From an uncultured Eubacterium sp. (GTDB taxonomy: Bacteria; Bacillota; Clostridia; Oscillospirales; Acutalibacteraceae): 64,000 nucleotides of DNA. The notes under the pieces were generated by a model. That model saw only the letters and a program-made list of their open reading frames with translations, made no database searches and was not told the DNA's origin. The stretch's first letter is position 1. The number at the start of each line of letters is the position of its first letter. The position numbers and the translations under genes are program-made. Shown here piece by piece: positions 42,601 to 51,278 of the stretch. The stretch is from NCBI RefSeq assembly GCF_934525195.1, contig NZ_CAKSZA010000007.1, forward strand, positions 61,995 through 125,994, given 5' to 3'.

Positions 42601-43308
42601 AGGAATAACGTCAAGAATCATCCATTCAAGCTTGTTGCCGCTGTTAACAAAAGCATCAACAACATCAAGTCTTTTGAGAAGCTTTGCTCTCTTCTGACCT
42701 GTTGCGCCCTCAAGCTCTGCAGTAAGTTCATCACGAAGTTCCTTGGCATCGATTTCTGCAAGAAGCTCTTTGATAGCTTCTGCACCCATACCTGCCTTAA
42801 AGTCATCCTCGTATCTCTCACGCATATCCTGATACTCTTTTTCTGTAAGAGTTTGTTTCTTAGTAAGTGGAGTATCACCCGGATCAATAACGATATAAAG
42901 TGCAAAATAAAGCACCTTTTCAAGATTCCTTTGGTTGATGTCGAGAACCTGGCCGATACGGCTTGGAATACCCTTGAAGTACCAAATGTGTGATACAGGG
43001 GCAGCAAGCTCGATATGACCCATACGCTCTCTACGAACCTTTGCACGAGTAATTTCTACTCCGCAACGTTCGCAAACCTTACCCTTATAGCGAACTCTCT
43101 TGTACTTTCCGCAATGACATTCCCAGTCCTTCATAGGGCCAAAAATTCTTTCGCAGAACAAGCCACCGGTTTCCGGCTTCAGAGTTCTGTAATTTATAGT
43201 TTCAGGCTTTGTTACTTCACCGAAAGACCATTCACGAATGGCCTCCGGAGAAGCGAGCCCAATTTTAATTGAACTGAATTCATTTGTTGAATTAGCTGTA
43301 TTATCCAT
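39655..43308 (-). CDS. rpoC: RNA polymerase subunit beta'
   Basis: 1217 residues. The N-terminal zinc ribbon (ECHCGKYKRVRYKGKVCERC), the catalytic Mg2+ loop NADFDGDQMAVHVPL, the bridge helix/trigger loop region (FISSRGARKGLTDTALRTADSGY, LTMRTFHTGGVAG) and the second zinc site (CKSRHGVCRKCYG) are all present. It lies 71 bases downstream of rpoB in the same operon. Confidence 0.99.
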   Translation of the reverse strand: MDNTANSTNEFSSIKIGLASPEAIREWSFGEVTKPETINYRTLKPETGGLFCERIFGPMKDWECHCGKYKRVRYKGKVCERCGVEITRAKVRRERMGHIELAAPVSHIWYFKGIPSRIGQVLDINQRNLEKVLYFALYIVIDPGDTPLTKKQTLTEKEYQDMRERYEDDFKAGMGAEAIKELLAEIDAKELRDELTAELEGATGQKRAKLLKRLDVVDAFVNSGNKLEWMILDVIPVIPPDIRPMVQLDGGRFATSDLNDLYRRVINRNNRLKRLMELHAPDIIIRNEKRMLQESVDALIDNGRRGRPVTGPNNRPLKSLSDMLKGKQGRFRQNLLGKRVDYSGRSVIVVGPELKMYQCGLPKEMAIELFKPFVMKRLVQTNVASNIKQARKMVEKANRSEVWDALEVVIKDHPVMLNRAPTLHRLGIQAFEPVLVEGRAIKLHPLACTAFNADFDGDQMAVHVPLSAEAQAEARMLMLASNNLLKPSDGKPVAVPSQDMVIGSYYLTMIKEGEPGCPYKEVIDGEEVTKYRIFRDVDEAMMAYQEGSLGLHSECKIRFTGEVNGEMKSGIVTTTIGRVIFNKPVPQDLGFVDRTIPGNEFVPEVSFVVKKGGLGKIADACIRTHGVAIASKVLDDIKNQGYKYSTVSGTTVAVIDALIPEKKKEFLAEAEAKVDEITTNYNYGLITNEERYSQVVKTWEACTNKVSDELTNNFDGTHNPIHMMVDSGARGSTSQLRQLAGMRGLIANTSGATIEIPIRANYREGLNILEYFISSRGARKGLTDTALRTADSGYLTRRLVDVSQDVIIRDDDCGCHDGIEVYAIMDGNRVLESLEERLVGRFAAEPIVHPETGEVLMDTDRIMNEEDAERITAAGITKVKIRSLITCKSRHGVCRKCYGSNLAFNEPVQVGEAVGIIAAQSIGEPGTQLTMRTFHTGGVAGGEDITQGLPRVEELFEARKPKQLAILSEISGKVRFEEIKKTRHVIVYDQESGEERKYLIPYGYRLCENIVEGAYIEKGTELTLGSKNPHDVLAILGEEAVYNYLIKEVQYAYRTQGVDINDKHIEVIVRQMLKKCIVDDAGDTDLISGTNVDVSAVAEANDKIDARIAAGETNLKKATYIPLLLGITKASLATDSFLSAASFQETTRVLTDAAIRGKSDPLIGLKENVLIGKLVPAGTGMSVFRDVDVVPSYFSSDSGMEIKDLEQLQQLLTNSNN

Positions 43309-43379
43309 ATGGAAGCACTCCTTTTCTGTAATATATCTGAAAGTTAATCAAAATCTTTGAGTTTTAATTATTATAATAA

Positions 43380-46300
43380 TTATTCTTCATCATCATAATA
43401 ACTGTCGCTGTCTTCCATATCGGCAAACTCTGCGAACAAGTCAACTTCGTCATCATTTTGATTTGCTTCCTCGATTTCCTCACCGTTTTCATCAAGCATT
43501 CCATAGCCTTCTTGACCTTCAAAGTCGTTAACCTCTGTAAATGCCTGCTCATCCGAAACGGTTGGAATTCCGTCATCGTCAAGGTCTTGTTTAAGGATAA
43601 CCTCGTTACCGTCCTTGTCATAAAGTCTTGTATCGAGAGCAAGTGCTTGAAGTTCCTTATAAAGAACCTTAAATGCCTCAGGTGTGCCTGCCGGCGGAAT
43701 ATTCTCACCCTTAACAATAGCCTCATAAGTCTTAACACGACCAACAACATCGTCCGACTTAACAGTGATGATTTCCTGCAAGGTGTAAGCTGCACCGTAA
43801 GCTTCAAGTGCCCAAACTTCCATCTCACCGAATCTCTGACCACCAAACTGTGCCTTACCACCCAACGGCTGTTGAGTTACAAGGCTGTAAGGACCTGTTG
43901 AACGAGCGTGAATCTTATCATCTACAAGGTGGTGGAGCTTGAGGTAGTACATATAACCTACGGTTACACGGTTGTCAAACTTCTCACCTGTTCTGCCGTC
44001 TGTAAGCTGAACCTTACCGTCATAAATCTTGTTGCCGTTTTCATCAACATAATAGCCGATGTCTGCAAGCTTGAGACATTCTCTGATGTCATCTTCGTGA
44101 GCACCGTCAAATACAGGAGTCATCATCTTCCAGCCAAGTGCCATAGCGGCATAGCCGAGATGAACCTCAAGAACCTGACCGATGTTCATACGAGAAGGTA
44201 CGCCCAACGGGTTAAGCACGATATCAAGCGGACGACCGTCAGGAAGGAATGGCATATCCTCTTGTGGAAGTACACGGGAAACAACACCCTTGTTACCGTG
44301 ACGACCGGCCATCTTGTCACCGGCTTGAATCTTTCTCTTTTGTGCGATATAAACACGAACAACCTTGTTTACACCCGGATTGAGTTCATCGTGGTTTGCT
44401 CTTGTAAATACCTTTACATCAACTACGATGCCGTATTCGCCGTGAGGCACTTTCATAGAAGTATCACGAACTTCTCTTGCCTTTTCGCCGAAGATAGCAC
44501 GCAAAAGTCTTTCTTCACTTGTAAGCTCGGTTTCACCCTTTGGTGTTACCTTGCCGACAAGAATATCGCCCGAGTGAACCTCTGCACCGACACGGATGAT
44601 ACCGTCCTCGTCCAAATCCTTAAGAGCATCTTCACCGACATTAGGAATATCTCTTGTAATATCCTCAGGACCGAGTTTTGTATCACGGGATTCTACCTCG
44701 TGCTCAACAATATGAATAGATGTGTAAACATCATCACGAACAATTTTTTCATTGATAAGAACGGCATCCTCGTAGTTATAACCTTCCCAAGTCATAAAGC
44801 CGATGAGAGCATTCTTACCGATTGAGATTTCACCATTGCATGTTGCAGGACCGTCTGCGATAACCTGACCGTCCTCAATCTCCTGATGAAGAGATACTAT
44901 AGGTCTTTGGTTGATGCAAGTGCCTTGGTTTGAGCCGGCAAACTTTGTAAGTTCATACTTATCGATACTGCCGTCCTTGGTTTTAATCTCGATTGTGCGT
45001 GCGTCAAGCGAAACAACTGTACCGCCACGCTTTGCGATAACAACAACGCCTGAGTCGTACGCAGCCTTGTATTCCATACCTGTGCCGACAACCGGAGCTT
45101 CTGTTTTAAGAAGCGGAACTGCCTGACGCTGCATGTTAGCACCCATAAGAGCACGGTTTGCGTCGTCGTTTTCAAGGAACGGAATCATAGCAGTCGCAAC
45201 AGAAACTACCATTTTTGGAGAAACGTCCATATAGTCAACCTTTTCAGGAGGAACTGTAATGAACTCGTCTCTGCAACGGCATGTAACTCTTGTATTTGTA
45301 AATCTGCCGTTTTCATCAAGCGGTTCGTTTGCCTGTGCAACAACATAGTTATCTTCAACATCTGCTGTCATATATTCAACTTCGGCTGTAACAACGCCTG
45401 TCTCTTTGTCCACCTTACGGTACGGAGCTTCGATAAATCCGTATTCATTAAGACGGCTGTAGCAAGCAAGATATGAAATCAAACCGATGTTTGGACCTTC
45501 AGGAGTTTCGATAGGACACATACGACCGTAGTGAGTGTAGTGTACGTCACGAACCTCGAAGCCTGCACGGTCTCTTGACAAACCGCCCGGACCGAGTGCC
45601 GAAAGTCTTCTCTTGTGAGTGAGTTCCGCAAGAGGGTTGTTCTGGTCCATAAACTGTGACAACGGTGAAGAACCGAAGAACTCACGGATTGCCGCATTTA
45701 CAGGACGGGTATTGATAATAGCCTGTGGAGTGATAGCGTCGCTGTCGTCCTGAGACTGAACATTCATACGCTCTCTGATAACCCTTTCCATACGGGTGAA
45801 ACCGATACGGAACTGATTTTGGAGCAACTCGCCTACCGCACGAATACGACGGTTGCCGAGGTGGTCAATATCATCAACAGATCCTACACCGTTTGCAAGG
45901 TTGAGCAAATATGAAACTGTTGCAAAAATATCATCAATGATAATGTGATTAGGAATAAGGTCATCGTGGCGAAGCTTGATTTCAGCCTCAAGAGCCTCTT
46001 GGTCATCGCCAACCTTTTCAATAATTTCCGAAAGTACACGGTATGATACCTTTTCGTTGATGGCAAGTGCCTTCTTGTCGACAGTCACATACTTGTCGAT
46101 ATCAACCATACCGTTTGAAATAACCTTGATTACTTTGCCAGACTCAAGCTTAACGAAAACAGACATAACACCCGCATTTTCGATTTCGAGAGCCTTTTCT
46201 TTGGTAATCTTTTCGTCAGCGTCTGCAAGGAACTCGCCCATAGGAGAGATAACAGGCTCAGCCAAAATCTGGTCTGTAATTCTGTCAACCAAACCAAGTT

Positions 46301-47135
46301 TCTTGTTGTACTTGTATCTGCCGACTCTTGAAAGGTCGTATCTTCTTGAATCAAAGAACAAGCCGTCAAGATGTGCTCTTGCAGTATCAACTGTCGGCGG
46401 TTCGCCCGGACGAAGTTTCTTGTAAACTTCAAGGAGAGCTTCTTCCTCGTTCTTTGTAGCGTCCTTTTCAATAGTTGCTTCCAATCTTTCATCTTCGCCG
46501 AAATACTCACGGAGCTGCTCGTCCGAGCCGAGACCGAGAGAACGAAGGAAAGTTGTGATATAAATCTTTCTGTTCTTGTCTATACGAACATAGAACAAAT
46601 CGTTGGCATCTGTTTCGTACTCAAGCCAAGCACCACGGTTAGGAATAACTGTATTTGTGAACAATTCCTTACCTGTCTTGTCGTGGTCCATATTGTAGTA
46701 CACACCCGGTGAACGAACCAACTGAGATACGATACATCTTTCGGCACCGTTGATTACAAAAGTGCCCGAATCCGTCATAAGAGGAAGGTCGCCGCAATAG
46801 ATAACGCTGTCCTTAACCTCGCCTGTTTCAGTATTTCTCAAGCGTGCCTGCACTTTAAGAGCTTTTGAGTAGGTGGTATCTCTTGCCTTACATTCTGCAA
46901 TGCTGTACTTAGGTTCATCATCCATACTGTAGTCGATAAAATCGAGAACAAGCTTTTCTGAATTATCGGTGATTGAACCGATATCCCTAAATACCTCCTT
47001 GAGACCTTCGTCAAGGAACCATTGGTAAGATTTCTTTTGCACTTCAATCAAATTAGGCATTTGCATAACTTCATTGATTTTCGCAAAGCTCTTTCGTGTA
47101 GTTGTACCGAGCTGTACATCCTTCACATTTACCAT
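43380..47135 (-). CDS. rpoB: RNA polymerase subunit beta
   Basis: 1251 residues from the ATG at 47135 (MVNVKDVQLG); GGAG lies 11 bases upstream. The rifampicin region reads SSPLSQFMDQNNPLAELTHK followed by RRLSALGPGG, all in the sensitive form. RMCPIETPEGPNIGLI and GDKMAGRHGNKGVVS mark the catalytic core. The C-terminus ends in a run of acidic residues. Upstream lies a divergent lipoprotein gene instead of rplJ-rplL, so rpoBC starts from its own promoter at 47278-47306. Confidence 0.99.
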   Translation of the reverse strand: MVNVKDVQLGTTTRKSFAKINEVMQMPNLIEVQKKSYQWFLDEGLKEVFRDIGSITDNSEKLVLDFIDYSMDDEPKYSIAECKARDTTYSKALKVQARLRNTETGEVKDSVIYCGDLPLMTDSGTFVINGAERCIVSQLVRSPGVYYNMDHDKTGKELFTNTVIPNRGAWLEYETDANDLFYVRIDKNRKIYITTFLRSLGLGSDEQLREYFGEDERLEATIEKDATKNEEEALLEVYKKLRPGEPPTVDTARAHLDGLFFDSRRYDLSRVGRYKYNKKLGLVDRITDQILAEPVISPMGEFLADADEKITKEKALEIENAGVMSVFVKLESGKVIKVISNGMVDIDKYVTVDKKALAINEKVSYRVLSEIIEKVGDDQEALEAEIKLRHDDLIPNHIIIDDIFATVSYLLNLANGVGSVDDIDHLGNRRIRAVGELLQNQFRIGFTRMERVIRERMNVQSQDDSDAITPQAIINTRPVNAAIREFFGSSPLSQFMDQNNPLAELTHKRRLSALGPGGLSRDRAGFEVRDVHYTHYGRMCPIETPEGPNIGLISYLACYSRLNEYGFIEAPYRKVDKETGVVTAEVEYMTADVEDNYVVAQANEPLDENGRFTNTRVTCRCRDEFITVPPEKVDYMDVSPKMVVSVATAMIPFLENDDANRALMGANMQRQAVPLLKTEAPVVGTGMEYKAAYDSGVVVIAKRGGTVVSLDARTIEIKTKDGSIDKYELTKFAGSNQGTCINQRPIVSLHQEIEDGQVIADGPATCNGEISIGKNALIGFMTWEGYNYEDAVLINEKIVRDDVYTSIHIVEHEVESRDTKLGPEDITRDIPNVGEDALKDLDEDGIIRVGAEVHSGDILVGKVTPKGETELTSEERLLRAIFGEKAREVRDTSMKVPHGEYGIVVDVKVFTRANHDELNPGVNKVVRVYIAQKRKIQAGDKMAGRHGNKGVVSRVLPQEDMPFLPDGRPLDIVLNPLGVPSRMNIGQVLEVHLGYAAMALGWKMMTPVFDGAHEDDIRECLKLADIGYYVDENGNKIYDGKVQLTDGRTGEKFDNRVTVGYMYYLKLHHLVDDKIHARSTGPYSLVTQQPLGGKAQFGGQRFGEMEVWALEAYGAAYTLQEIITVKSDDVVGRVKTYEAIVKGENIPPAGTPEAFKVLYKELQALALDTRLYDKDGNEVILKQDLDDDGIPTVSDEQAFTEVNDFEGQEGYGMLDENGEEIEEANQNDDEVDLFAEFADMEDSDSYYDDEE

Positions 47136-47277
47136 AAAGGTATTCACTCCATTCGTTTCTTATTTGCAATACATAAACCGGCGATGCTTGACAAAAATCT
47201 GCCGTTTGTCTTTAATATATAGCTTATATAATAGCCGGACATAAAGACGCATACTGCCAGTATATAATCGTGATGAC

Positions 47278-47306
47278 ATTCTACACTAATAAATAATTAA
47301 AGTCAA
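47278..47306 (-). promoter_or_regulatory. rpoBC promoter
   Basis: TTGACT (47306-47301), a 17-base spacer and TAGAAT (47283-47278) on the minus strand, giving a leader of about 136 bases. The 408-bp gap to the divergent gene holds this, the opposing promoter at 47484-47512, and otherwise AT-rich sequence with no recognised element. Confidence 0.75.
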
Positions 47307-47483
47307 GAAAAAATTAAAAATATTACAAAAAATTTGCAAATTCAGTAATCAAGCGGGTTTCAATATACAGTACACATTTTCTTCCAACTGTGCCACGTGT
47401 TTTGTAGTATTGTCCAAAATATTTTATCAAAAATAGTCAGTATTGCCCAAAGAAAAAATATTGCGTTGACAACAATTTCTATA

Positions 47484-47512
47484 TTGAAATAATGTAATTA
47501 ATCTGCTATAAT
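47484..47512 (+). promoter_or_regulatory. Promoter of the peptide-binding lipoprotein gene
   Basis: TTGAAA (47484-47489), a 17-base spacer and TATAAT (47507-47512), about 30 bases before the ATG. Confidence 0.7.
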
Positions 47513-47543
47513 GTAACTATTCTTTTAAGGAATTATATTTATA

Positions 47544-49232
47544 ATGAAAAAGATTTTATCTATATTAATATCATTATTGCTTGTGATTTCCCTGTTTTCA
47601 GGTTGCAAAAACAAGCAAGAAGCAATAGATTTTATTTATCCGTTTGGTGCAAATGTCAACAGCTACGACCCTCAGGTTGCTTCGACCGCCGATGAATTCT
47701 TGATTATTGAAAATACTTTTGAGGGATTAATCAGAATCAACGACGACGGAATGGTTATTCCCGGTATGGCTGAAAAATGGGAAATCAGCGATGACGGTTT
47801 AACCTATGTGTTCCACATTCGCAAAGGTATGAAGTGGAACATCAGCACCGACAAATATGAAAAAGGCGAAAACAAGGGCAAATTCATTGACTCTCGCCTA
47901 CAAATGCTCGGATATGAATTCAATCCCGACATTACGGCTCACGACTTTGTGTTTGCGTTGAGGAGAGCGGTTTATTACTACACCGATTGCCCGCAGTTTG
48001 CATCGGTTTCGTGCATAAAAAACGCAAACAAAATCCACACAGGTGCGGTGCTCCCTACCGAACTCGGTGCGGTTGCAAACGATGACTACACCCTGACTAT
48101 TACGCTTGAACACAGGGACGACACCTTTATGCAAACCCTTGCATCGGCTGTTGCAATGCCGTGCAACGAGCAATTCTTTGTTGCCACAAAAGGCAGATAC
48201 GGTTTGGAGGGCAAATACACGCTGTTCAACGGTCAGTTTTATGTCAGCCAAATTCTTGACGCCTCATATCTTTTGAAAAAAAACAAAGAATACACGGGTC
48301 CGTCACCTGCAACGGCAACAGAACTTACACTCAAAATCCCCGACAAAAACGACGAGGACAACAACGACCTTGTTTCAAAACTTGAAAGCGGATACTATGA
48401 CGCTGCTTTCATCACGGGCAAGGACAACGACAAAGTCAAGAAAAACAGCGGCGTCACCTACACCGCTTATCAAGACACCACTTGGGGCTTTGTGTTCAAC
48501 ACAAATGACGAGGTATTCCAATCAAAAACTATGCGCAAGGCGTTTTGTGAGGGATTCAGCAAACCAAAAAATTTTGACAAGGATTATCTGACAACCGCAA
48601 CAAACCTCACGCCGTCCTCATGCGTTATCAACGGCAACAACGCCGTCAAAGCTATGGGCAACACAGTTGCACCTCAAAATCAAAAAAAGAGCGTTGCCGA
48701 CTGGAAAAAAGCACTTGATATACTTGAAACAACGGATATATCCGTTACCGTGCTGACTCCCGACTATATGGAAAATTACGTCAAAATGCTTTTGCAAGGA
48801 ATTCAGGCAGGTCTCGGTGCTTATTTAACAAATTCAAAGGGCAACGCCGTCACCTTAACCCTCAAAGTTAAGACTATGACCGAAGAAGAGATAAGAAGCG
48901 AAATTGCCAAGAACACCTATGATGTTGCATTTTTGCCATTCACCGCAACGGGCAACAGCGCATTGTCGTTCATCAGCCAAATTTCAAGCGACGGCATAAC
49001 GGACATCAATTCAAAAAAAGTTGACTCACTCATCAAAAAAGCGCAAAGTCAAAGCACTCTTGCCTCTGCATCAAAATATTTGAAGCAAGCGGAGCAAACA
49101 ATTCTTGACACATATGCTCTTTATCCTATGATATATGAGAGCAGTTACTATGCCGCAGCAAACGGAGTTAAAAACATTCAGTTCCACCCCGGAACAGGAA
49201 GGGTGAGCTTTGTAAATGCAACAAGAGAATAA
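47544..49232 (+). CDS. Peptide ABC transporter substrate-binding lipoprotein (OppA/DppA family)
   Basis: 562 residues. A lipoprotein signal ends at LFSGC (Cys20). The SBP_bac_5 pattern is clear: VNSYDPQVASTADEFLIIEN near the start, MAEKWEISDDGLTYVFHIRK, and the late LKQAEQTILDTYALYPMIYE. Such proteins capture oligopeptides at the cell surface. No permease or ATPase gene accompanies it; the following genes are VanZ-like and nagB. The end overlaps the VanZ-like gene by 17 bases, so the three are probably co-transcribed. Confidence 0.92.
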   Translation: MKKILSILISLLLVISLFSGCKNKQEAIDFIYPFGANVNSYDPQVASTADEFLIIENTFEGLIRINDDGMVIPGMAEKWEISDDGLTYVFHIRKGMKWNISTDKYEKGENKGKFIDSRLQMLGYEFNPDITAHDFVFALRRAVYYYTDCPQFASVSCIKNANKIHTGAVLPTELGAVANDDYTLTITLEHRDDTFMQTLASAVAMPCNEQFFVATKGRYGLEGKYTLFNGQFYVSQILDASYLLKKNKEYTGPSPATATELTLKIPDKNDEDNNDLVSKLESGYYDAAFITGKDNDKVKKNSGVTYTAYQDTTWGFVFNTNDEVFQSKTMRKAFCEGFSKPKNFDKDYLTTATNLTPSSCVINGNNAVKAMGNTVAPQNQKKSVADWKKALDILETTDISVTVLTPDYMENYVKMLLQGIQAGLGAYLTNSKGNAVTLTLKVKTMTEEEIRSEIAKNTYDVAFLPFTATGNSALSFISQISSDGITDINSKKVDSLIKKAQSQSTLASASKYLKQAEQTILDTYALYPMIYESSYYAAANGVKNIQFHPGTGRVSFVNATRE

Positions 49233-49695
49233 TCGAAGCAAAACAGTTGCCGTTATATTTTGGATATTAACGGCAATTTGTATGGCAACGATATTTTACT
49301 TTTCGTCAAGACCGGCAAATCAGTCGGCAGGTCAAAGTTCCGTTGTGACTCTGTTTTTGCAACGGCTGTTTCACACCGAAGCAATAACCGAACATATGGT
49401 TAGAAAATTTGCTCATTTTACAGAATTTGCAGGGCTTGGATTTTTAACAAACACCGCCTTGTATTTTACAAACGGCAAGCAAAATTTTCCGCTTGGAGCA
49501 GGCATAGGCTCGGCATATGCGGGAACTGACGAAATTCATCAGATATTCGTTGACGGCAGGAGCTGTCAATTCAGCGACTGGGCACTCGACACCGCAGGCG
49601 TCATCACGGGTGCTTTAATATTGTCAATTTTGATTTTGATTATCGGCAAGATAATTGAGCATAAAAAACAAAAAAATGAAGATAAAAAGTTTTAA
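49216..49695 (+). CDS. VanZ-like family membrane protein
   Basis: 159 residues with four predicted membrane segments. Family signatures are FYFSSRPANQSAGQSS near the N-terminus, MVRKFAHFTEFAGLGF and TDEIHQIFVDGRSCQFSDWA. VanZ proteins give low-level teicoplanin resistance in enterococci, but most homologues have no tested role. Its start lies inside the end of the preceding gene. Confidence 0.9.
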   Translation: MQQENNRSKTVAVIFWILTAICMATIFYFSSRPANQSAGQSSVVTLFLQRLFHTEAITEHMVRKFAHFTEFAGLGFLTNTALYFTNGKQNFPLGAGIGSAYAGTDEIHQIFVDGRSCQFSDWALDTAGVITGALILSILILIIGKIIEHKKQKNEDKKF

Positions 49696-49709
49696 GGAGA
49701 TATTCAAAA

Positions 49710-50435
49710 ATGAATGTACTTACATTTGACACAGAAGAACAAATAGGAATCGCCGCAGGATACTATATGTGCGGTCAAGTTTTGCAAAAGCCTGACAGTG
49801 TATTGGGACTTGCAACAGGCTCAACACCACTCAAACCATATGCGCATATGATTAAGCTTTATCAAGACGGTGCGGTTGATTTTTCAAAGGTAACAACCTT
49901 TAATCTTGATGAATATTGCAACCTTGATGTAAAAGACAAGAACAGCTACCACAGCTTTATGTACGAAAATCTTTTTGACCACATCAACATTCCTGATGAA
50001 AACATCAACTTCCTCAACGGCAACGCCGAGGATATGGATGCAGAATGTAAGGCTTACGAAGAAAGAATCAAGAAGTGCGGCGGAATCGACATTCAGCTTC
50101 TCGGCATCGGTTCAAACGGTCACATTGCATTCAACGAGCCTGCCGATTCTTTCCAAAGATGGAGCCATGTTGTTGCTCTTAAAGAAAGCACAATCAAGGA
50201 CAATTCAAGATTTTTCAATTCAATAGAGGAAGTTCCTACCCACGCCGCAACAATGGGTATCGGTTCAATTATGCAGGCGAAGCGTATCCTTATCATCGCA
50301 ATCGGCGAGAACAAGGCAAAGGCAATCAAGCAACTTATTGACGGAAATGTTACTCCTCAGTGCCCTGCATCGGTGCTTCAGTTCCACAAAGATGTAACAC
50401 TTATGCTCGACAAGGGTGCAGCATCCTTGATTTGA
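49710..50435 (+). CDS. nagB: Glucosamine-6-phosphate deaminase
   Basis: 241 residues, typical length. LGLATGSTPLKPYAHMI, TFNLDEYCNL, GIGSNGHIAFNEPA and EVPTHAATMGIGSIMQAKR cover the substrate and catalytic loops. It converts glucosamine-6-phosphate to fructose-6-phosphate and ammonia. AAGGAG precedes the ATG. No nagA lies next to it. Confidence 0.97.
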   Translation: MNVLTFDTEEQIGIAAGYYMCGQVLQKPDSVLGLATGSTPLKPYAHMIKLYQDGAVDFSKVTTFNLDEYCNLDVKDKNSYHSFMYENLFDHINIPDENINFLNGNAEDMDAECKAYEERIKKCGGIDIQLLGIGSNGHIAFNEPADSFQRWSHVVALKESTIKDNSRFFNSIEEVPTHAATMGIGSIMQAKRILIIAIGENKAKAIKQLIDGNVTPQCPASVLQFHKDVTLMLDKGAASLI

Positions 50436-50522
50436 GATAAAGCACTTTGAGCACAATTGTTATTCAAATTAAAGCAAAGCAAATCATCGTTATATAGCAC
50501 AATTCTATTCAAGGTGATAAAA

Positions 50523-51251
50523 ATGAAAAACAAAACAAAAGCAATCATCTCTCTTGCACTTGCTTCAACAATAACCATCACTGTTGCAGGCTGTTCTTCT
50601 AAAGACAAAAAGCCTGACGGTGAATATGTCAATCCGTCATCACAGGAGCAGACGGTAACAAATTCAAACGGAGAAGTTGTTACTGCAAACAGAAGCGAAG
50701 CAACAGGTGATGTTGCAGTCGCAACCACAGCCAAGAAAAGCAAGAAAGCAAAGAAGGTAAAAGAAAAGCCGACAAAGCCTTACTATGTTACAAACATCAA
50801 CGGCAAAAAAATCGAAACGACAGCCGCATATGAAAAAGTTACAAACAAAAAGGGTGAAACCGTAACCGACAAAAAAGGCCACGATGTCACCGAAAAGGTA
50901 ACCGAAACCACAAAAAAAGGCGAAACAACCACCAAGCATTACGAGGGTACAACAACTTATACAACAGCTTCCTCGTCAGGAGCAACTGTTTTACCCGAAG
51001 ATTCATTTGATGATTATGCTTTAACAGAATCTATGGCACTCAGAAATCTTCAAGCCAATTACCCTGAAAAGTGGATTAACTATTTTTACGACTACAACCC
51101 TAACAACAACGGCGACATTGCTTACTTTTCGGTTTTCACAAATCCGGACAAGCACACAATCACATCTGTTATCACCGTTGATTTGAAAACGGGCAGAGCA
51201 AACGAAAAGAATTTGAAAACAGGCGTAATTTCAAATATTAAAGTTTTATAA
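50523..51251 (+). CDS. Lipoprotein of unknown function
   Basis: 242 residues from the ATG at 50523 (AAGGTG upstream). The lipobox is ITVAGC at about residues 19-24. A middle region (about 65-160) is rich in Lys, Thr and Glu with loose repeats of the form KKGETVTDKKGHDVTEK, probably an extended spacer from the membrane. The last 70 residues form a compact domain (SMALRNLQANYPEKWINYF, DIAYFSVFTNPDKH). No family was recognised. It lies between nagB and metG on the same strand. Confidence 0.75.
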   Translation: MKNKTKAIISLALASTITITVAGCSSKDKKPDGEYVNPSSQEQTVTNSNGEVVTANRSEATGDVAVATTAKKSKKAKKVKEKPTKPYYVTNINGKKIETTAAYEKVTNKKGETVTDKKGHDVTEKVTETTKKGETTTKHYEGTTTYTTASSSGATVLPEDSFDDYALTESMALRNLQANYPEKWINYFYDYNPNNNGDIAYFSVFTNPDKHTITSVITVDLKTGRANEKNLKTGVISNIKVL

Positions 51252-51278
51252 AATAACTGTTAAACAGGAGAAAATATA

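Noticed and set aside
43908..44825. 305-codon open frame antisense to rpoB
   Set aside because: It lies wholly inside the highly conserved rpoB coding sequence and has no ribosome site; it is a by-product of rpoB codon use.
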